From positions 62,001 through 126,000 of the forward strand of contig NZ_VZOW01000001.1 in assembly GCF_008801835.1 (NCBI RefSeq): a stretch of 64,000 nucleotides of DNA, written 5' to 3'. The notes under the pieces were generated by a model. It had not been told where the DNA came from. It searched no databases and saw only the letters and a program-made list of their open reading frames with translations. Source of the DNA: Cupriavidus pauculus (lineage in GTDB: Bacteria; Pseudomonadota; Gammaproteobacteria; Burkholderiales; Burkholderiaceae). Shown here piece by piece: positions 8,912-16,995 of this stretch (within the stretch, counting starts at the first letter, position 1; each line of letters begins with the position of its first letter). The translations under genes and the position numbers were made by a program.

Positions 8912-9487
8912 TCAGGCCGGCGGCGGCGCCGGCGCGTCTTCGGGCTGGATCGTGTAGACGTAGTCGATCAGCCTGGCCATCGCACCGTGACGCGATCCGG
9001 CTTCCGTGCGTTTCTCGAAGCCCATGTGCTCGCACAGCTTGATGGCCGAGTCCATCTCCGGCATCGTCCGGCATACCAGCATTGGGGCGCCGATATCGCG
9101 AGCGCGCTGGATACAGATCTGCATCAGCCGCTTGCCCAGTCCCAGCCCGCGCGCTTGCGGACTCACGGACAGCAGACGTGCTTCCGGAAGGGGCAGGGTG
9201 ACGAGGCTGTCGTCGAGCGCAGGCACTGTCGCGCCCGGATGGCAGAACAGCACGGCGCCGCTGATGCCGTGATCCGTTTCCGCAACCCACCACTCCATAT
9301 CGGGATTGTCCTTGGCGGCCAGCACGGATTGCATGCCACGCTGGAACGACGCGCGGCAATCTTCCATGATGCCCAGCTCGTATTGCCCATAGGCTTGCTG
9401 CGTAACGGCGGCGATGTCGCCCCAGTCATGCACCGCGGCCAGGCGAAAGCGAAAGCGCGGCGAAGTGTGCGAAGGCAAGGTGCTCAT
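8912..9487 (-). CDS. GNAT family N-acetyltransferase
   Basis: 191 residues with the acetyl-CoA-binding motif A LSVSPQARGLGLGKRLMQ and the following C-terminal GNAT elements (MGFEKR after a DSAIKLCEHMGF helix). The substrate cannot be read from the sequence. A proline/alanine tail (PEDAPAPPPA) ends the protein. Start ATG 9487 (MSTLPSHTSPRF) is preferred to 9538. It stands alone, convergent with ispF. Confidence 0.8.
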   Translation of the reverse strand: MSTLPSHTSPRFRFRLAAVHDWGDIAAVTQQAYGQYELGIMEDCRASFQRGMQSVLAAKDNPDMEWWVAETDHGISGAVLFCHPGATVPALDDSLVTLPLPEARLLSVSPQARGLGLGKRLMQICIQRARDIGAPMLVCRTMPEMDSAIKLCEHMGFEKRTEAGSRHGAMARLIDYVYTIQPEDAPAPPPA

Positions 9488-9631
9488 GACTACGATGAAA
9501 AGCGTGACCTTGGCTCGATTGTAGGCCGTCCAATCCACAAATGCACCGGCTCATTTGTGCCTGTCTGCACCGATTGACGAACGCGTGTCGACCGGATCTG
9601 AGGCATAGGACTTTCTGACCCCGCAGACGGG

Positions 9632-9668
9632 AAAAAAGCCGACAGCACGCCAAAGCGTGGGCCGGCTT
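9632..9668 (-). terminator. Rho-independent terminator after ahpD
   Basis: On the minus strand AAGCCGG...CCGGCTT-type arms with an internal CACGC/GCGTG pairing are followed by TTTTTT (9632-9637). The stem is imperfect but the U-tract is clear. It lies about 70 nt beyond the ahpD stop. Confidence 0.7.
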
Positions 9669-9673
9669 GTGGC

Positions 9674-9702
9674 GCGGGCCGCCGTTGGTACGGCGGTCCC
9701 GC
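9674..9702. other. Second strong hairpin downstream of ahpD
   Basis: GCGGGCCGCCGT and ACGGCGGTCCCGC pair with one bulged base around a TGGT loop. It has no U-run of its own and sits between the ahpD stop and the U-tracted terminator, so it may back up termination or protect the mRNA 3' end. Confidence 0.5.
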
Positions 9703-9739
9703 ACGGGATGTAATCGGCGCGTTGGACGCCGATCGCCGC

Positions 9740-10261
9740 TTATTCGGCGGTAATGACGTTGGCGGCCGCGCCGATCACCGCGGCGATACGCCCCACATCG
9801 CGCAATTGCTGGGCGCTCATGCCCTGCTCGGTCTTGAGCAGTTGATAGTGCGACTTCACGCAGAAATGGCACTTGCCGATGATCGAAGCGGCCAGCGCGT
9901 ACATTTCGAAGCGACGTTTGTCGACGCCGCCGTGCGAAGCATACGCATTCATGCGCAGTCCGGCCGGCTGGCTCGCCAGATCCGGATCCTCGGCCATTTC
10001 GACGTACGGATACCAGATATTGTTCATGCCCATCAACGCAGCTGCCGTCTGCGCCGCCGTCACTTCCTCGGGCGACAGCACGTTGGCATTGCGGATCACG
10101 TCGACGATGACCTTGCTCTTTGCCGCAAAGGCGGCCGCAAGGGCCACGCCTACCGCATCGTTGCCTTCCAGCGACGAACGCGCGATCGTGCCATCCACGT
10201 TCAGGCGAATGTCCTTGGCGTAGTCGGGAATCAAATTCTTGATCGTACTGAGGAATTCCAT
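9740..10261 (-). CDS. ahpD: AhpD-type alkylhydroperoxidase, AhpC reductant
   Basis: 173 residues, all-helical carboxymuconolactone-decarboxylase fold. The thioredoxin-like active site GKCHFCVKSHYQ supplies the CxxC pair and the nearby His. In mycobacteria AhpD reduces AhpC via lipoylated dihydrolipoamide succinyltransferase; the adjacent ahpC makes the same role likely here. Start ATG 10261 follows TAGGAGAAATGT. There is no ahpF in view, as expected when AhpD is the reductant. Confidence 0.92.
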   Translation of the reverse strand: MEFLSTIKNLIPDYAKDIRLNVDGTIARSSLEGNDAVGVALAAAFAAKSKVIVDVIRNANVLSPEEVTAAQTAAALMGMNNIWYPYVEMAEDPDLASQPAGLRMNAYASHGGVDKRRFEMYALAASIIGKCHFCVKSHYQLLKTEQGMSAQQLRDVGRIAAVIGAAANVITAE

Positions 10262-10285
10262 ACATTTCTCCTATCGACGAGGGCT

Positions 10286-10310
10286 CAAAAAACCCGCACA
10301 TAGCGGGTTT
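10286..10310 (-). terminator. Intercistronic terminator between ahpC and ahpD
   Basis: On the minus strand AAACCCGCTATGTGCGGGTTTTTT: a 7-bp stem, short loop and T-run, 25 nt before the ahpD start. Since both genes run in this direction, it should lower ahpD expression relative to ahpC. Confidence 0.7.
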
Positions 10311-10385
10311 CGGCGAGGAAGGGCATGGTGCTCTTCCTCGCGCTGTGCCGATCCGCTTGAAAGCGGCCTGGCAGGTGCTGCCAAA

Positions 10386-10934
10386 TTACAGCGTGGCGCC
10401 ACCAACGGCGCGGTTGCACGGGCACAGTTCGTCCGTTTGCAGGCCGTCCAGAATACGCAGCACTTCTTCCGGGCTGCGGCCGACGTTCAGGTTGTTCACC
10501 GAAACGTGCTGGATCGTGTTGTCCGGATCGACGATGAACGTGGCGCGCAGGGCAACGCCGGCAGCGTGGTCACGCACGCCCAGCTGGTCCACCAGCGAAC
10601 CGGTCACGTCGGCAAACTGCCACTGGTTCAGCTTGTTCAGGTCCTTGTGTTCACGGCGCCATGCCAGCTTCACGAATTCGTTGTCGGTCGAGCCGCCCAG
10701 CACGATTGCGTCGCGATCGGCGAAATCGTTGTTCAGCTTGGCGAAGGCCACGATTTCCGTCGGGCAGACGAACGTGAAGTCCTTCGGGTAGAAGTAGATG
10801 ATTTTCCACTTGCCTTCGAACGACTTTTCGGTAATGTCTTCGAAAGCCGACTGGCCGTTCTCTTCGTGGTTGTTGAAACCAGGCTTGACACCAACAACGT
10901 GGAAGGCTTCGAGCTTGTCACCAACGGTCTTCAT
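10386..10934 (-). CDS. ahpC: Alkyl hydroperoxide reductase C (2-Cys peroxiredoxin)
   Basis: 182 residues. The peroxidatic Cys is in TFVCPTEIVAF, preceded by IIYFYPKDF; the C-terminal ELCPCNRAVGGATL carries the resolving cysteine(s), as in the AhpD-dependent AhpC group. It reduces organic and hydrogen peroxides. Start ATG 10934 (MKTVGDKLEAF) follows a GGAG Shine-Dalgarno; the open frame to 11063 is not needed. A promoter-like pair is found about 100-130 nt upstream. Confidence 0.95.
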   Translation of the reverse strand: MKTVGDKLEAFHVVGVKPGFNNHEENGQSAFEDITEKSFEGKWKIIYFYPKDFTFVCPTEIVAFAKLNNDFADRDAIVLGGSTDNEFVKLAWRREHKDLNKLNQWQFADVTGSLVDQLGVRDHAAGVALRATFIVDPDNTIQHVSVNNLNVGRSPEEVLRILDGLQTDELCPCNRAVGGATL

Positions 10935-11033
10935 AGACTTCTCCTGATACGGTTGAACAGAGTGAGGCGCGCGATACGCGAATCGGTTCCCACAGGGCAG
11001 GAACGCGTCGATGCGCGATCGCATTAAAACGTG

Positions 11034-11063
11034 ATTATGCGTCGCCGGAGGCGCTGCGGCCAA
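11034..11063 (-). promoter_or_regulatory. Possible sigma-70 promoter of ahpC
   Basis: On the minus strand TTGGCC and CATAAT are separated by 18 nt, about 100 nt before the ahpC start. The match to consensus is moderate. Confidence 0.35.
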
Positions 11064-11229
11064 TTGATATTCTCAACCAGCCCGATAGGCGCCGTCTGAT
11101 GAATCGTGTGGCGCGCATCGTGCGAGGGGGCGTGCAGCCGTGAGCGGCTGCAGCGAGTATGCCACGCGCGACGGCGCATGACGGGAAGCGTCGGAAATAT
11201 TCAGATTTGTCTCAAGCGGTCACACGCGT

Positions 11230-11268
11230 TTCATGCGTAGCTGGCAAACGGCGCCGGCTACGCATGAA
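11230..11268. repeat. Perfect 12-bp inverted repeat, 15-nt spacer
   Basis: TTCATGCGTAGC at 11230-11241 and GCTACGCATGAA at 11257-11268. No U-run follows on either strand, so it is a structural or protein-binding element rather than an obvious terminator. Confidence 0.6.
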
Positions 11269-11292
11269 TGCGATCAAACGCGCGAGACGCGC

Positions 11293-12582
11293 TCAGGCCG
11301 CGCGGAGCGTGGCTTGCGTGCGGCGCGTACGGAAGATGATCAGCGTCGCCACCAGGCCGCATGCTGCAGCAAACATCAGCCAGAGTCCCGGTGCGGCCTT
11401 GTTGCCCGTGGTGTGGATCAGGTAGGTCGAGATCGCCGGGGTAAAGCCACCGAACAGCGCCGTGGCCAGGCTGTAGGCCAGCGAGAAACCAGCGGTGCGC
11501 ACGGCGGGCGGCATGACTTCGGTCAGCGTGACGACCATCGCACCGTTATAGCTGCCGTACAGGAACGACAGCCACAGCTCGACCATCAGCAGACGTTCGA
11601 ACGAGGGCGCCGCCACCAGCCACGACACGGCAGGGTACGCGGTAATCAGCGTGGCGATCGTGAAGATCACCAGCAGCGGCTTGCGCCCGACGCGGTCGGA
11701 CAGGGCGCCCATCAGCGGCAGCCAGATGAAGTTCGACAGACCCACGCACATCGTGACGATCAGGTTGTCCACGTCGTCGAGCTTGAGCACGGTCTTGCCA
11801 AACGTCGGCGTATAAGCGGTGATCATGTAGAACGACACCGTCGTCATCACCACCATCATGCAGCCGGCAATGATGATGCCCCAGTTGTCGAGCATCGAGC
11901 GATAGATCTCGCTGATGCTGGGACGATGTTTGCGCGCGCGGAATTCCTCGGTCTCTTCGAGCGACCGGCGAATGATGAACAGGAACGGTACGATCAGGCA
12001 GCCGATCAGGAACGGCAGGCGCCAGCCCCAGCTATCCATTTGCGCCGGAGCAAGCGTGGCGTGCAGCACGACGCCGAGCAGGCCCGCGAAGATCACCGCC
12101 ACCTGCTGGCTGGCCGATTGCCACGCCACGTAGAAGCCTTTCTTGCCCGGCTTGGCGATTTCGGAAAGGTAGACCGACACGCCACCCAGTTCCACGCCTG
12201 CCGAGAAGCCCTGCAGCAGCCGGCCCAGCAGCACCAGCAGCGGCGCGGCGATGCCGATCGTCGCATAGCCGGGCACCACGGCGATCAGCAGCGTGCCGAG
12301 CGCCATCAGAACCAGCGTGACGATCAGCCCCTTGCGACGGCCGTGATGGTCGATATAGGCGCCCAGCACGATCGCGCCGAGCGGACGCATCAGAAATCCC
12401 GCGCCGAACGTCGCTAGCGACAGCATCAGCGAGGCAAACTCGTCGCCGGACGGAAAGAAGGTATGTGCGATGGCGGCGGCATAGAAGCCGTACACCATGA
12501 AGTCGTACATCTCCAGAAAGTTTCCGCTGACAACGCGGAACACGGTGCGAAAACTGTGCTGAGGATTGGAAGTGTTGGACAT
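11293..12582 (-). CDS. MFS transporter, metabolite:H+ symporter (citrate/tricarballylate type)
   Basis: 429 residues, 12 predicted helices. The start ([27 protein letters not shown]) and [24 protein letters not shown] are hallmark motifs of the MHS family that includes citrate-proton and dicarboxylate symporters; the second-half loop [11 protein letters not shown] is also present. Substrate is likely a carboxylate, unproven. Start ATG 12582 ([11 protein letters not shown]) is preferred to 12621. It is the only gene of its transcript and has a long regulatory region with phased repeats upstream. Confidence 0.85.
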   Translation of the reverse strand: MSNTSNPQHSFRTVFRVVSGNFLEMYDFMVYGFYAAAIAHTFFPSGDEFASLMLSLATFGAGFLMRPLGAIVLGAYIDHHGRRKGLIVTLVLMALGTLLIAVVPGYATIGIAAPLLVLLGRLLQGFSAGVELGGVSVYLSEIAKPGKKGFYVAWQSASQQVAVIFAGLLGVVLHATLAPAQMDSWGWRLPFLIGCLIVPFLFIIRRSLEETEEFRARKHRPSISEIYRSMLDNWGIIIAGCMMVVMTTVSFYMITAYTPTFGKTVLKLDDVDNLIVTMCVGLSNFIWLPLMGALSDRVGRKPLLVIFTIATLITAYPAVSWLVAAPSFERLLMVELWLSFLYGSYNGAMVVTLTEVMPPAVRTAGFSLAYSLATALFGGFTPAISTYLIHTTGNKAAPGLWLMFAAACGLVATLIIFRTRRTQATLRAA

Positions 12583-12908
12583 GGCTGTCTCTCGGTCGCC
12601 ACCAGTTGGGTCCGGCGGCATGTTGTCGATCGTTATCAGCCACGGCGGTGGTCATGCGGCAGGCGGCGCCGTGGCTGCGGATGCATCGGTATGCATCGGC
12701 CTGTCGATGGCGTGGAGTGTGCGCGGTGTCGCTGTCAATCGCCTGTCAACAACCTTTCAATTCCGTATCAATTCCTGAAGAAAACCTGTCAATGCGGCGC
12801 ATGCGCCATTGCGGCGTGGGCTGATGCGGTTGGATCAAGAGGAGAGAGGGTGCGGACTGCCGTCCGCGGTCCCAAGGTGCGGCGCGATGCGAGACGTGGT
12901 GTGCCGCC
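12583..12908. other. Intergenic region MHS transporter / envZ, 326 nt
   Basis: Contains a short direct repeat ATGCATCGG (about 12680-12698) and the phased heptamer array at 12732-12792. No ORF here is supported. The transporter promoter must lie in this stretch. Confidence 0.5.
12732..12792. promoter_or_regulatory. Pho-box-like array of 11-bp-phased heptamers
   Basis: CTGTCAA at 12732, CTGTCAA at 12743, CTTTCAA at 12754 and GTATCAA at 12765 are spaced exactly 11 bp with 4-nt spacers. A further CTGTCAA starts at 12786, 21 nt after the fourth unit. PhoB boxes are pairs of CTGTCAT heptamers with 4-nt spacers, and other OmpR-family regulators also use 11-bp direct repeats. The array is 150-210 nt upstream of the MHS transporter, with the heptamers in plus orientation, pointing away from it. 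Confidence 0.5.
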
Positions 12909-14258
12909 TCAGGCGCGGCGGAAGAACGCGCTGACCACGAGGCCGGTTTTAGGCGCGGCGCGATTGGCCAGCACCAGTCGGCCGCCGTTGCGCTGGAGAA
13001 TGCGGTTGACGATGGACATGCCAAGGCCTGCGCCCTTGGCTTCGCTGCGCGCGCTGTCGAGCCGATAGAACGGACGCGTCAGCAGCGACAGTTGCTCGTT
13101 GGGCACGCCCGGTCCGTTATCGGCGACGATCAGCACGGCGTCCTTGTCCTCGACGCGCGTGGAGATTTCCACGTCGGCCATGCCGGTTTCTTCGTCCTTG
13201 GCATAGCGGCGCGCGTTTTCCACGAGGTTGTCGAGAATGCGCTGGATTTCCATGCGATTTGCGACGGCCATCACTGGGCCGTTCGAACGCACATGCACGC
13301 GCACATCGTCGTGGGCCGCATAGACGCCAACCGACTCCTGCACGAGCGCGGAAAGATCGACCGGTTCCACCACTTCCTGACCGGGACGCGCGTAGTTGAG
13401 GAACTGGCCGATGATGGCGTCCATCTGTTCGATATCGGCGATCATCGCGTCGCGGGTGGTGGTATCGACCGGAGACATCTCGGTTTCCAGCCGCAGGCGC
13501 GTCAACGGCGTGCGCAGGTCGTGCGAAATGCCGGCCAGCATGACCACGCGATCGTCGTCGAGCTGGCGCAAATCGCGCACCATCTGATTGAAGCTGCGGT
13601 TGGCCTGCGCCACCTCGCTGGCGCCTTGCTCGCGCAGCGGCGGCGGGTCGCCGCCCGTGCCGATCTGGCGCGCGGCGTTGGCCAGCCGTTTGAGCGGGTA
13701 ATTCACGCGTGCGGTGATGAACGCCGCGCCAATGATCGACAGCAGCAGCGCGGCAATACTCCACCACAGCCATTGGATGCCGGGCACGCGTTCGAAACGT
13801 TCGGGGCTGATGGCTACCCAGTAGTCGTCGCCTTCGATTTCGAAACTGACCCACACGCCGGGAATATCGTTGACGGTGGTGGCGATAACCGTGTCCTCGC
13901 CCAGGCGGCTGCGAATTTCCTGCTGCACCAGCTGGGTAAGAAACGGATTGGCCGTGGGCGCGGCAAAATCGTCGTCCTTTTCACGCGGATAAACCTTGAT
14001 GCCTTCGTTCTGCACCAGGTCCAGCAGCAGGAAGCGGCGCCGCGCCGGGTCCGAATAGAGCAGGGCGGCGCGCGTGAGCTTGACCACGCTGACCACCTGC
14101 ATGGCGATCTGCTGGGCGCGCGGCGCGCGTTCGAACAGCCGGTAGCTCTGGAACCAGATGCCCAGCGAGATCGCCAGCAACAGGGCGATAAGCATGAAGG
14201 TTCGCCAGAACAGCGAACCGAAGAACCGCGTTGCGGTACGGCCGAGAGCGGTCGCCAC
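12909..14258 (-). CDS. envZ: EnvZ-like sensor histidine kinase
   Basis: 449 residues. TM1 is at about 17-37, a periplasmic sensor domain follows at about 40-160, TM2 is at about 163-183, then HAMP. The H-box AGISHDLRTPLTRLRLE has the phospho-acceptor His246; N-box ILDNLVENARRYAKD; G-boxes DNGPGVP and GAGLGMSIVNRI. It starts at GTG 14258, 25 nt after the ompR stop. Expected to phosphorylate and dephosphorylate the adjacent OmpR; the stimulus in this lineage is not known from the sequence. Confidence 0.92.
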   Translation of the reverse strand: MATALGRTATRFFGSLFWRTFMLIALLLAISLGIWFQSYRLFERAPRAQQIAMQVVSVVKLTRAALLYSDPARRRFLLLDLVQNEGIKVYPREKDDDFAAPTANPFLTQLVQQEIRSRLGEDTVIATTVNDIPGVWVSFEIEGDDYWVAISPERFERVPGIQWLWWSIAALLLSIIGAAFITARVNYPLKRLANAARQIGTGGDPPPLREQGASEVAQANRSFNQMVRDLRQLDDDRVVMLAGISHDLRTPLTRLRLETEMSPVDTTTRDAMIADIEQMDAIIGQFLNYARPGQEVVEPVDLSALVQESVGVYAAHDDVRVHVRSNGPVMAVANRMEIQRILDNLVENARRYAKDEETGMADVEISTRVEDKDAVLIVADNGPGVPNEQLSLLTRPFYRLDSARSEAKGAGLGMSIVNRILQRNGGRLVLANRAAPKTGLVVSAFFRRA

Positions 14259-14283
14259 GATGCTGCTTGCGGACGGACCGGCT

Positions 14284-15006
14284 CTACTTCACGCCATCGG
14301 GGATGAAAACGTAACCCAGGCCCCAGACCGTCTGGATAAAGCGCGGGTTGCCGGGATCGGGTTCGATCAGCTTGCGCAGGCGCGAGATCTGCACGTCAAG
14401 GCTGCGATCGAACACTTCATATTCGCGTCCGCGCGCCATTTCCATCAGTTTTTCGCGCGACAGCGGCTGGCGGGGATGACGGGCAAAGACCTTGAGCACC
14501 GAGAATTCGCCGGTGGTCAGCGTGATTTCCTCGTCGTTCTTGGTCAGCGTGCGCGTGGCCAGGTTCAGCACGAAATCGCCGAAGGCGAAGGTTTCGGGGG
14601 TTTCGGACGGCGCGCCTGGCACTTCGGCCGGGCCTTTGCGGCGCAATACCGCGTGAATGCGGGCGATCAGCTCGCGCGGATTGAAAGGCTTGGGCAGGTA
14701 GTCGTCGGCGCCCATTTCCAGGCCGACGATGCGGTCCACGTCCTCGCCCTTGGCGGTGAGCATGATGATCGGCGTCTGGTCATTGGCGCCACGCAGCCGG
14801 CGGCAGATCGACAGGCCGTCTTCGCCGGGCATCATCAGATCGAGCACCAGCAGGTCGAATCGCTCGCGCAGCCAGAGTTTGTTCATGGCCGTGGCATTTT
14901 CCGCCACGAGGACCGTAAAGCCCTGCTCGCCAAGGTAGCGGCGCAGCAGGTCGCGCAAACGCGGGTCGTCATCCACGACGAGAATCTTGTGGCTGGTATT
15001 TTCCAT
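14284..15006 (-). CDS. ompR: OmpR-family response regulator
   Basis: 240 residues. The receiver domain has the acidic pocket VVDDDPRLRD, phospho-acceptor Asp56 in LVLDLMMPG, Thr in MLTAKGE and Lys in YLPKPFNPREL. The C-terminal winged helix (about 140-240) ends DVQISRLRKLIEPDP...VWGLGYVFIPDG, as in OmpR. First gene of the ompR-envZ operon. The 280-nt region upstream (15007-15286) is shared with the divergent small secreted protein gene. Confidence 0.94.
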   Translation of the reverse strand: MENTSHKILVVDDDPRLRDLLRRYLGEQGFTVLVAENATAMNKLWLRERFDLLVLDLMMPGEDGLSICRRLRGANDQTPIIMLTAKGEDVDRIVGLEMGADDYLPKPFNPRELIARIHAVLRRKGPAEVPGAPSETPETFAFGDFVLNLATRTLTKNDEEITLTTGEFSVLKVFARHPRQPLSREKLMEMARGREYEVFDRSLDVQISRLRKLIEPDPGNPRFIQTVWGLGYVFIPDGVK

Positions 15007-15286
15007 GGCGGTATCTTAGCGATTATCGCTTTCGCTCAAAATGGCTTAACAAAACGTTACATACTTTACCCTGTGGTATGGCGGCGTGCACCTTTTGTGC
15101 ATTTACACTCCGCAAACCGTTTTCCGAGACTGATTCGATTGCATCGGAAACAAGACACCACGGGTATCGCGCAACCCTATCCGGCAACGCTGGCACGCAG
15201 CCAGTTATCGCCAGGCGGAGTGCGGATGCGCCGGCATCGAAAGGGACAAAGCCCTTCCGGAGCACAGTCGAAACCGCCATTATCCA

Positions 15287-15649
15287 ATGAAAGTGAAGCA
15301 AAACCGGCACGGGCAAACCCTGCGTCGCGCAGTCTGCGCACGGGTGGCATGGCTTGCCGGCGTGTCCCTACTGTGGGCGGCGATACCAGCCGCCTCGCAC
15401 GCCCAGTCCGCGGGCATGGCACACCTGCTTCATCCCAATGGCCAGCAACAGGGCAGCAGCCAGGCCCAGTCCGAGCGCAACCGCCAGCCGGCACGGCGCG
15501 CCAATCAATCCGAGACCGAGCGCGACATGGCCGAACGCGCGGGCCGTCAGGGGCAGCGCGGCGGCAATCCGCGGCTTTCGCCAGACGAGCGCAAATCCTT
15601 GCGCAAGAATCTCTACGATCTCAGCCGCGAGATGTACCGCGGCAGCTAA
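15287..15649 (+). CDS. Small secreted protein of unknown function
   Basis: 120 residues. A clear Sec signal (hydrophobic ARVAWLAGVSLLWAAIPAAS, cleavage after SHA in ASHAQS) leads to a mature chain of about 80 residues rich in Gln, Arg, Ser and Gly with no predicted fold in its middle (PNGQQQGSSQAQSERNRQPA). The C-terminal LSPDERKSLRKNLYDLSREMY looks helical and may be the functional part. I do not recognise the family. Divergent from ompR. Confidence 0.6.
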   Translation: MKVKQNRHGQTLRRAVCARVAWLAGVSLLWAAIPAASHAQSAGMAHLLHPNGQQQGSSQAQSERNRQPARRANQSETERDMAERAGRQGQRGGNPRLSPDERKSLRKNLYDLSREMYRGS

Positions 15650-15667
15650 ACCGCCGCGCCTTGTTCG

Positions 15668-16930
15668 TTAGCCTCTGGGCTGGAAGTGGCGCAGGAAATC
15701 CACAAATACTTCGGCTGCCAGCTGAGCGTCTTCCACGGTGATCGTCTCCAGCGGATTGTGGCTGATCCCGCCGTTGCCGCAGCGCACGAACAGCATCGCC
15801 ACGTCGGTGACGCGCTGCATCATCATCGCGTCGTGTCCCGCGCCGGAAGGCAGCTCGAAGGCATCGAGCCCGCGCTTGCGCAACACGGCGGAGAACTGAT
15901 CCATCAGCCAGCGCGCGCACGGCGCATTATTGACCGGCGTCACACGCTCGACGCTGGCGCGCAGCCCGCGACGCTTCGCGATCCGCTCGATGCCCGCCAC
16001 GATGTCGGCAATTGCGGCTTCGCGGATGCCGTCTTCGCCGGCGCGGATATCCATCGAAAACACGCACGCGGCCGGGATCACGTTGCTCGATCCGTCCGGC
16101 ACCTGCAATTGGCCCACCGTGCCGACCAGCGTAGGCGCCGCGGCGCAGCGCGATTCCACCAGCAGGATCATTTCCGCGGCGCCCGTGGCCGCGTCGCGCC
16201 GCATATCCATCGGCGTGGTCCCGGCATGGCTGGCCAGTCCTTCCACGCGCACCTGGAAGCGGCTGCTGCCGGCAATCTGCGTGACGATGCCCAGCGGCAG
16301 CTGGCGATTGAGCAGCACCGGTCCTTGCTCGATATGGACTTCGACAAAACCGGCCAGCGAAGTGGGGTCGATGGCGGCGGCGCGCAGTGCGTCGATGCTG
16401 CCGGCGCCCGGGAAGCCCGCAGCGGTCAGCGCGTCGCGCATCGTGACGCCGTCCGTATCGACGCGGTCGAGCAGTGCCGCATCGAACCGGCCGGCCAGCA
16501 CGCTGCTGGCCAGGAAGCTGGTCTTGAAACGCAGCCCTTCTTCTTCGGCAAAACCGACGACATCAAGGTGATACGGCAGGCGAATGCCTGCATCGCGCAG
16601 CGCGCCGACCACCGCGATCGGCAACAGGATGCCCAGCCGGCCATCGTAGCGGCCGCCGTTGCGCACCGTGTCGAAGTGTGAGCCGGTCATCAGCACCTTG
16701 GGCGCGGTGACGGCGGGATCGGCGGCGTAGCGTCCGATCACGTTGCCGATTGCGTCGATGCGTACGGTCATGCCGGCATCTTCCATCCAGCGCGCCAGTT
16801 GCGCCTGCGCCTGACGATGGGCCGGCGTGAGAAACGCGCAGGTGAGGCCGCCTTCCATATCGGAATGACGGGCGAGGGCGTCTGCGTGGTCCAGTATCGA
16901 CTGGCCGAGGGCGGGTATGGCAGTGGTCAT
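15668..16930 (-). CDS. M20 amidohydrolase, allantoate amidohydrolase-like
   Basis: 420 residues of the AllC / N-carbamoyl-L-amino-acid hydrolase group. Metal-site motifs are TGSHFDTVRNGGRYDGRLG, FAEEEGLRF, VHIEQGPVL, SGAGHDAMMM and terminal ISHNPLE. The lid/dimer domain contains VRVEGLASHAGTTPMDMRRDA. Such enzymes hydrolyse allantoate or N-carbamoyl amino acids using two Mn or Zn ions. No other purine-catabolism gene is next to it, so allantoate is only the most likely substrate. It shares its family with the hydrolase at 30293-31549. Confidence 0.85.
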   Translation of the reverse strand: MTTAIPALGQSILDHADALARHSDMEGGLTCAFLTPAHRQAQAQLARWMEDAGMTVRIDAIGNVIGRYAADPAVTAPKVLMTGSHFDTVRNGGRYDGRLGILLPIAVVGALRDAGIRLPYHLDVVGFAEEEGLRFKTSFLASSVLAGRFDAALLDRVDTDGVTMRDALTAAGFPGAGSIDALRAAAIDPTSLAGFVEVHIEQGPVLLNRQLPLGIVTQIAGSSRFQVRVEGLASHAGTTPMDMRRDAATGAAEMILLVESRCAAAPTLVGTVGQLQVPDGSSNVIPAACVFSMDIRAGEDGIREAAIADIVAGIERIAKRRGLRASVERVTPVNNAPCARWLMDQFSAVLRKRGLDAFELPSGAGHDAMMMQRVTDVAMLFVRCGNGGISHNPLETITVEDAQLAAEVFVDFLRHFQPRG

Positions 16931-16995
16931 GACTTTGTGGCTTCAATACATCGACACTTCAGCGTGCAAAAAACGGTCGCCCGCATGGCGCGGCC

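Larger units (their letters stand above)
10935..11292. other. Intergenic region ahpC / MHS transporter, 358 nt
   Basis: It holds the ahpC promoter candidate, a long perfect inverted repeat (11230-11268) and, just after the transporter stop, a GCGCG/CGCGC hairpin with a short GTTT tail (11275-11292) that may end the transporter transcript. I looked for an OxyR site near 11060-11100 (ATAT/ATAG tetramers) but could not support the full four-tetramer spacing. No protein-coding ORF is convincing. Confidence 0.5.

Noticed and set aside
11040..11110. Possible OxyR site upstream of ahpC
   Set aside because: ATAT and ATAG tetramers are present but the four-tetramer, 7-nt-spaced pattern is not met.
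14284..15006. Response regulator as PhoB, to match the Pho-like array nearby
   Set aside because: The C-terminal winged-helix sequence and the EnvZ-like partner kinase fit OmpR; no phoU or pst genes are near.
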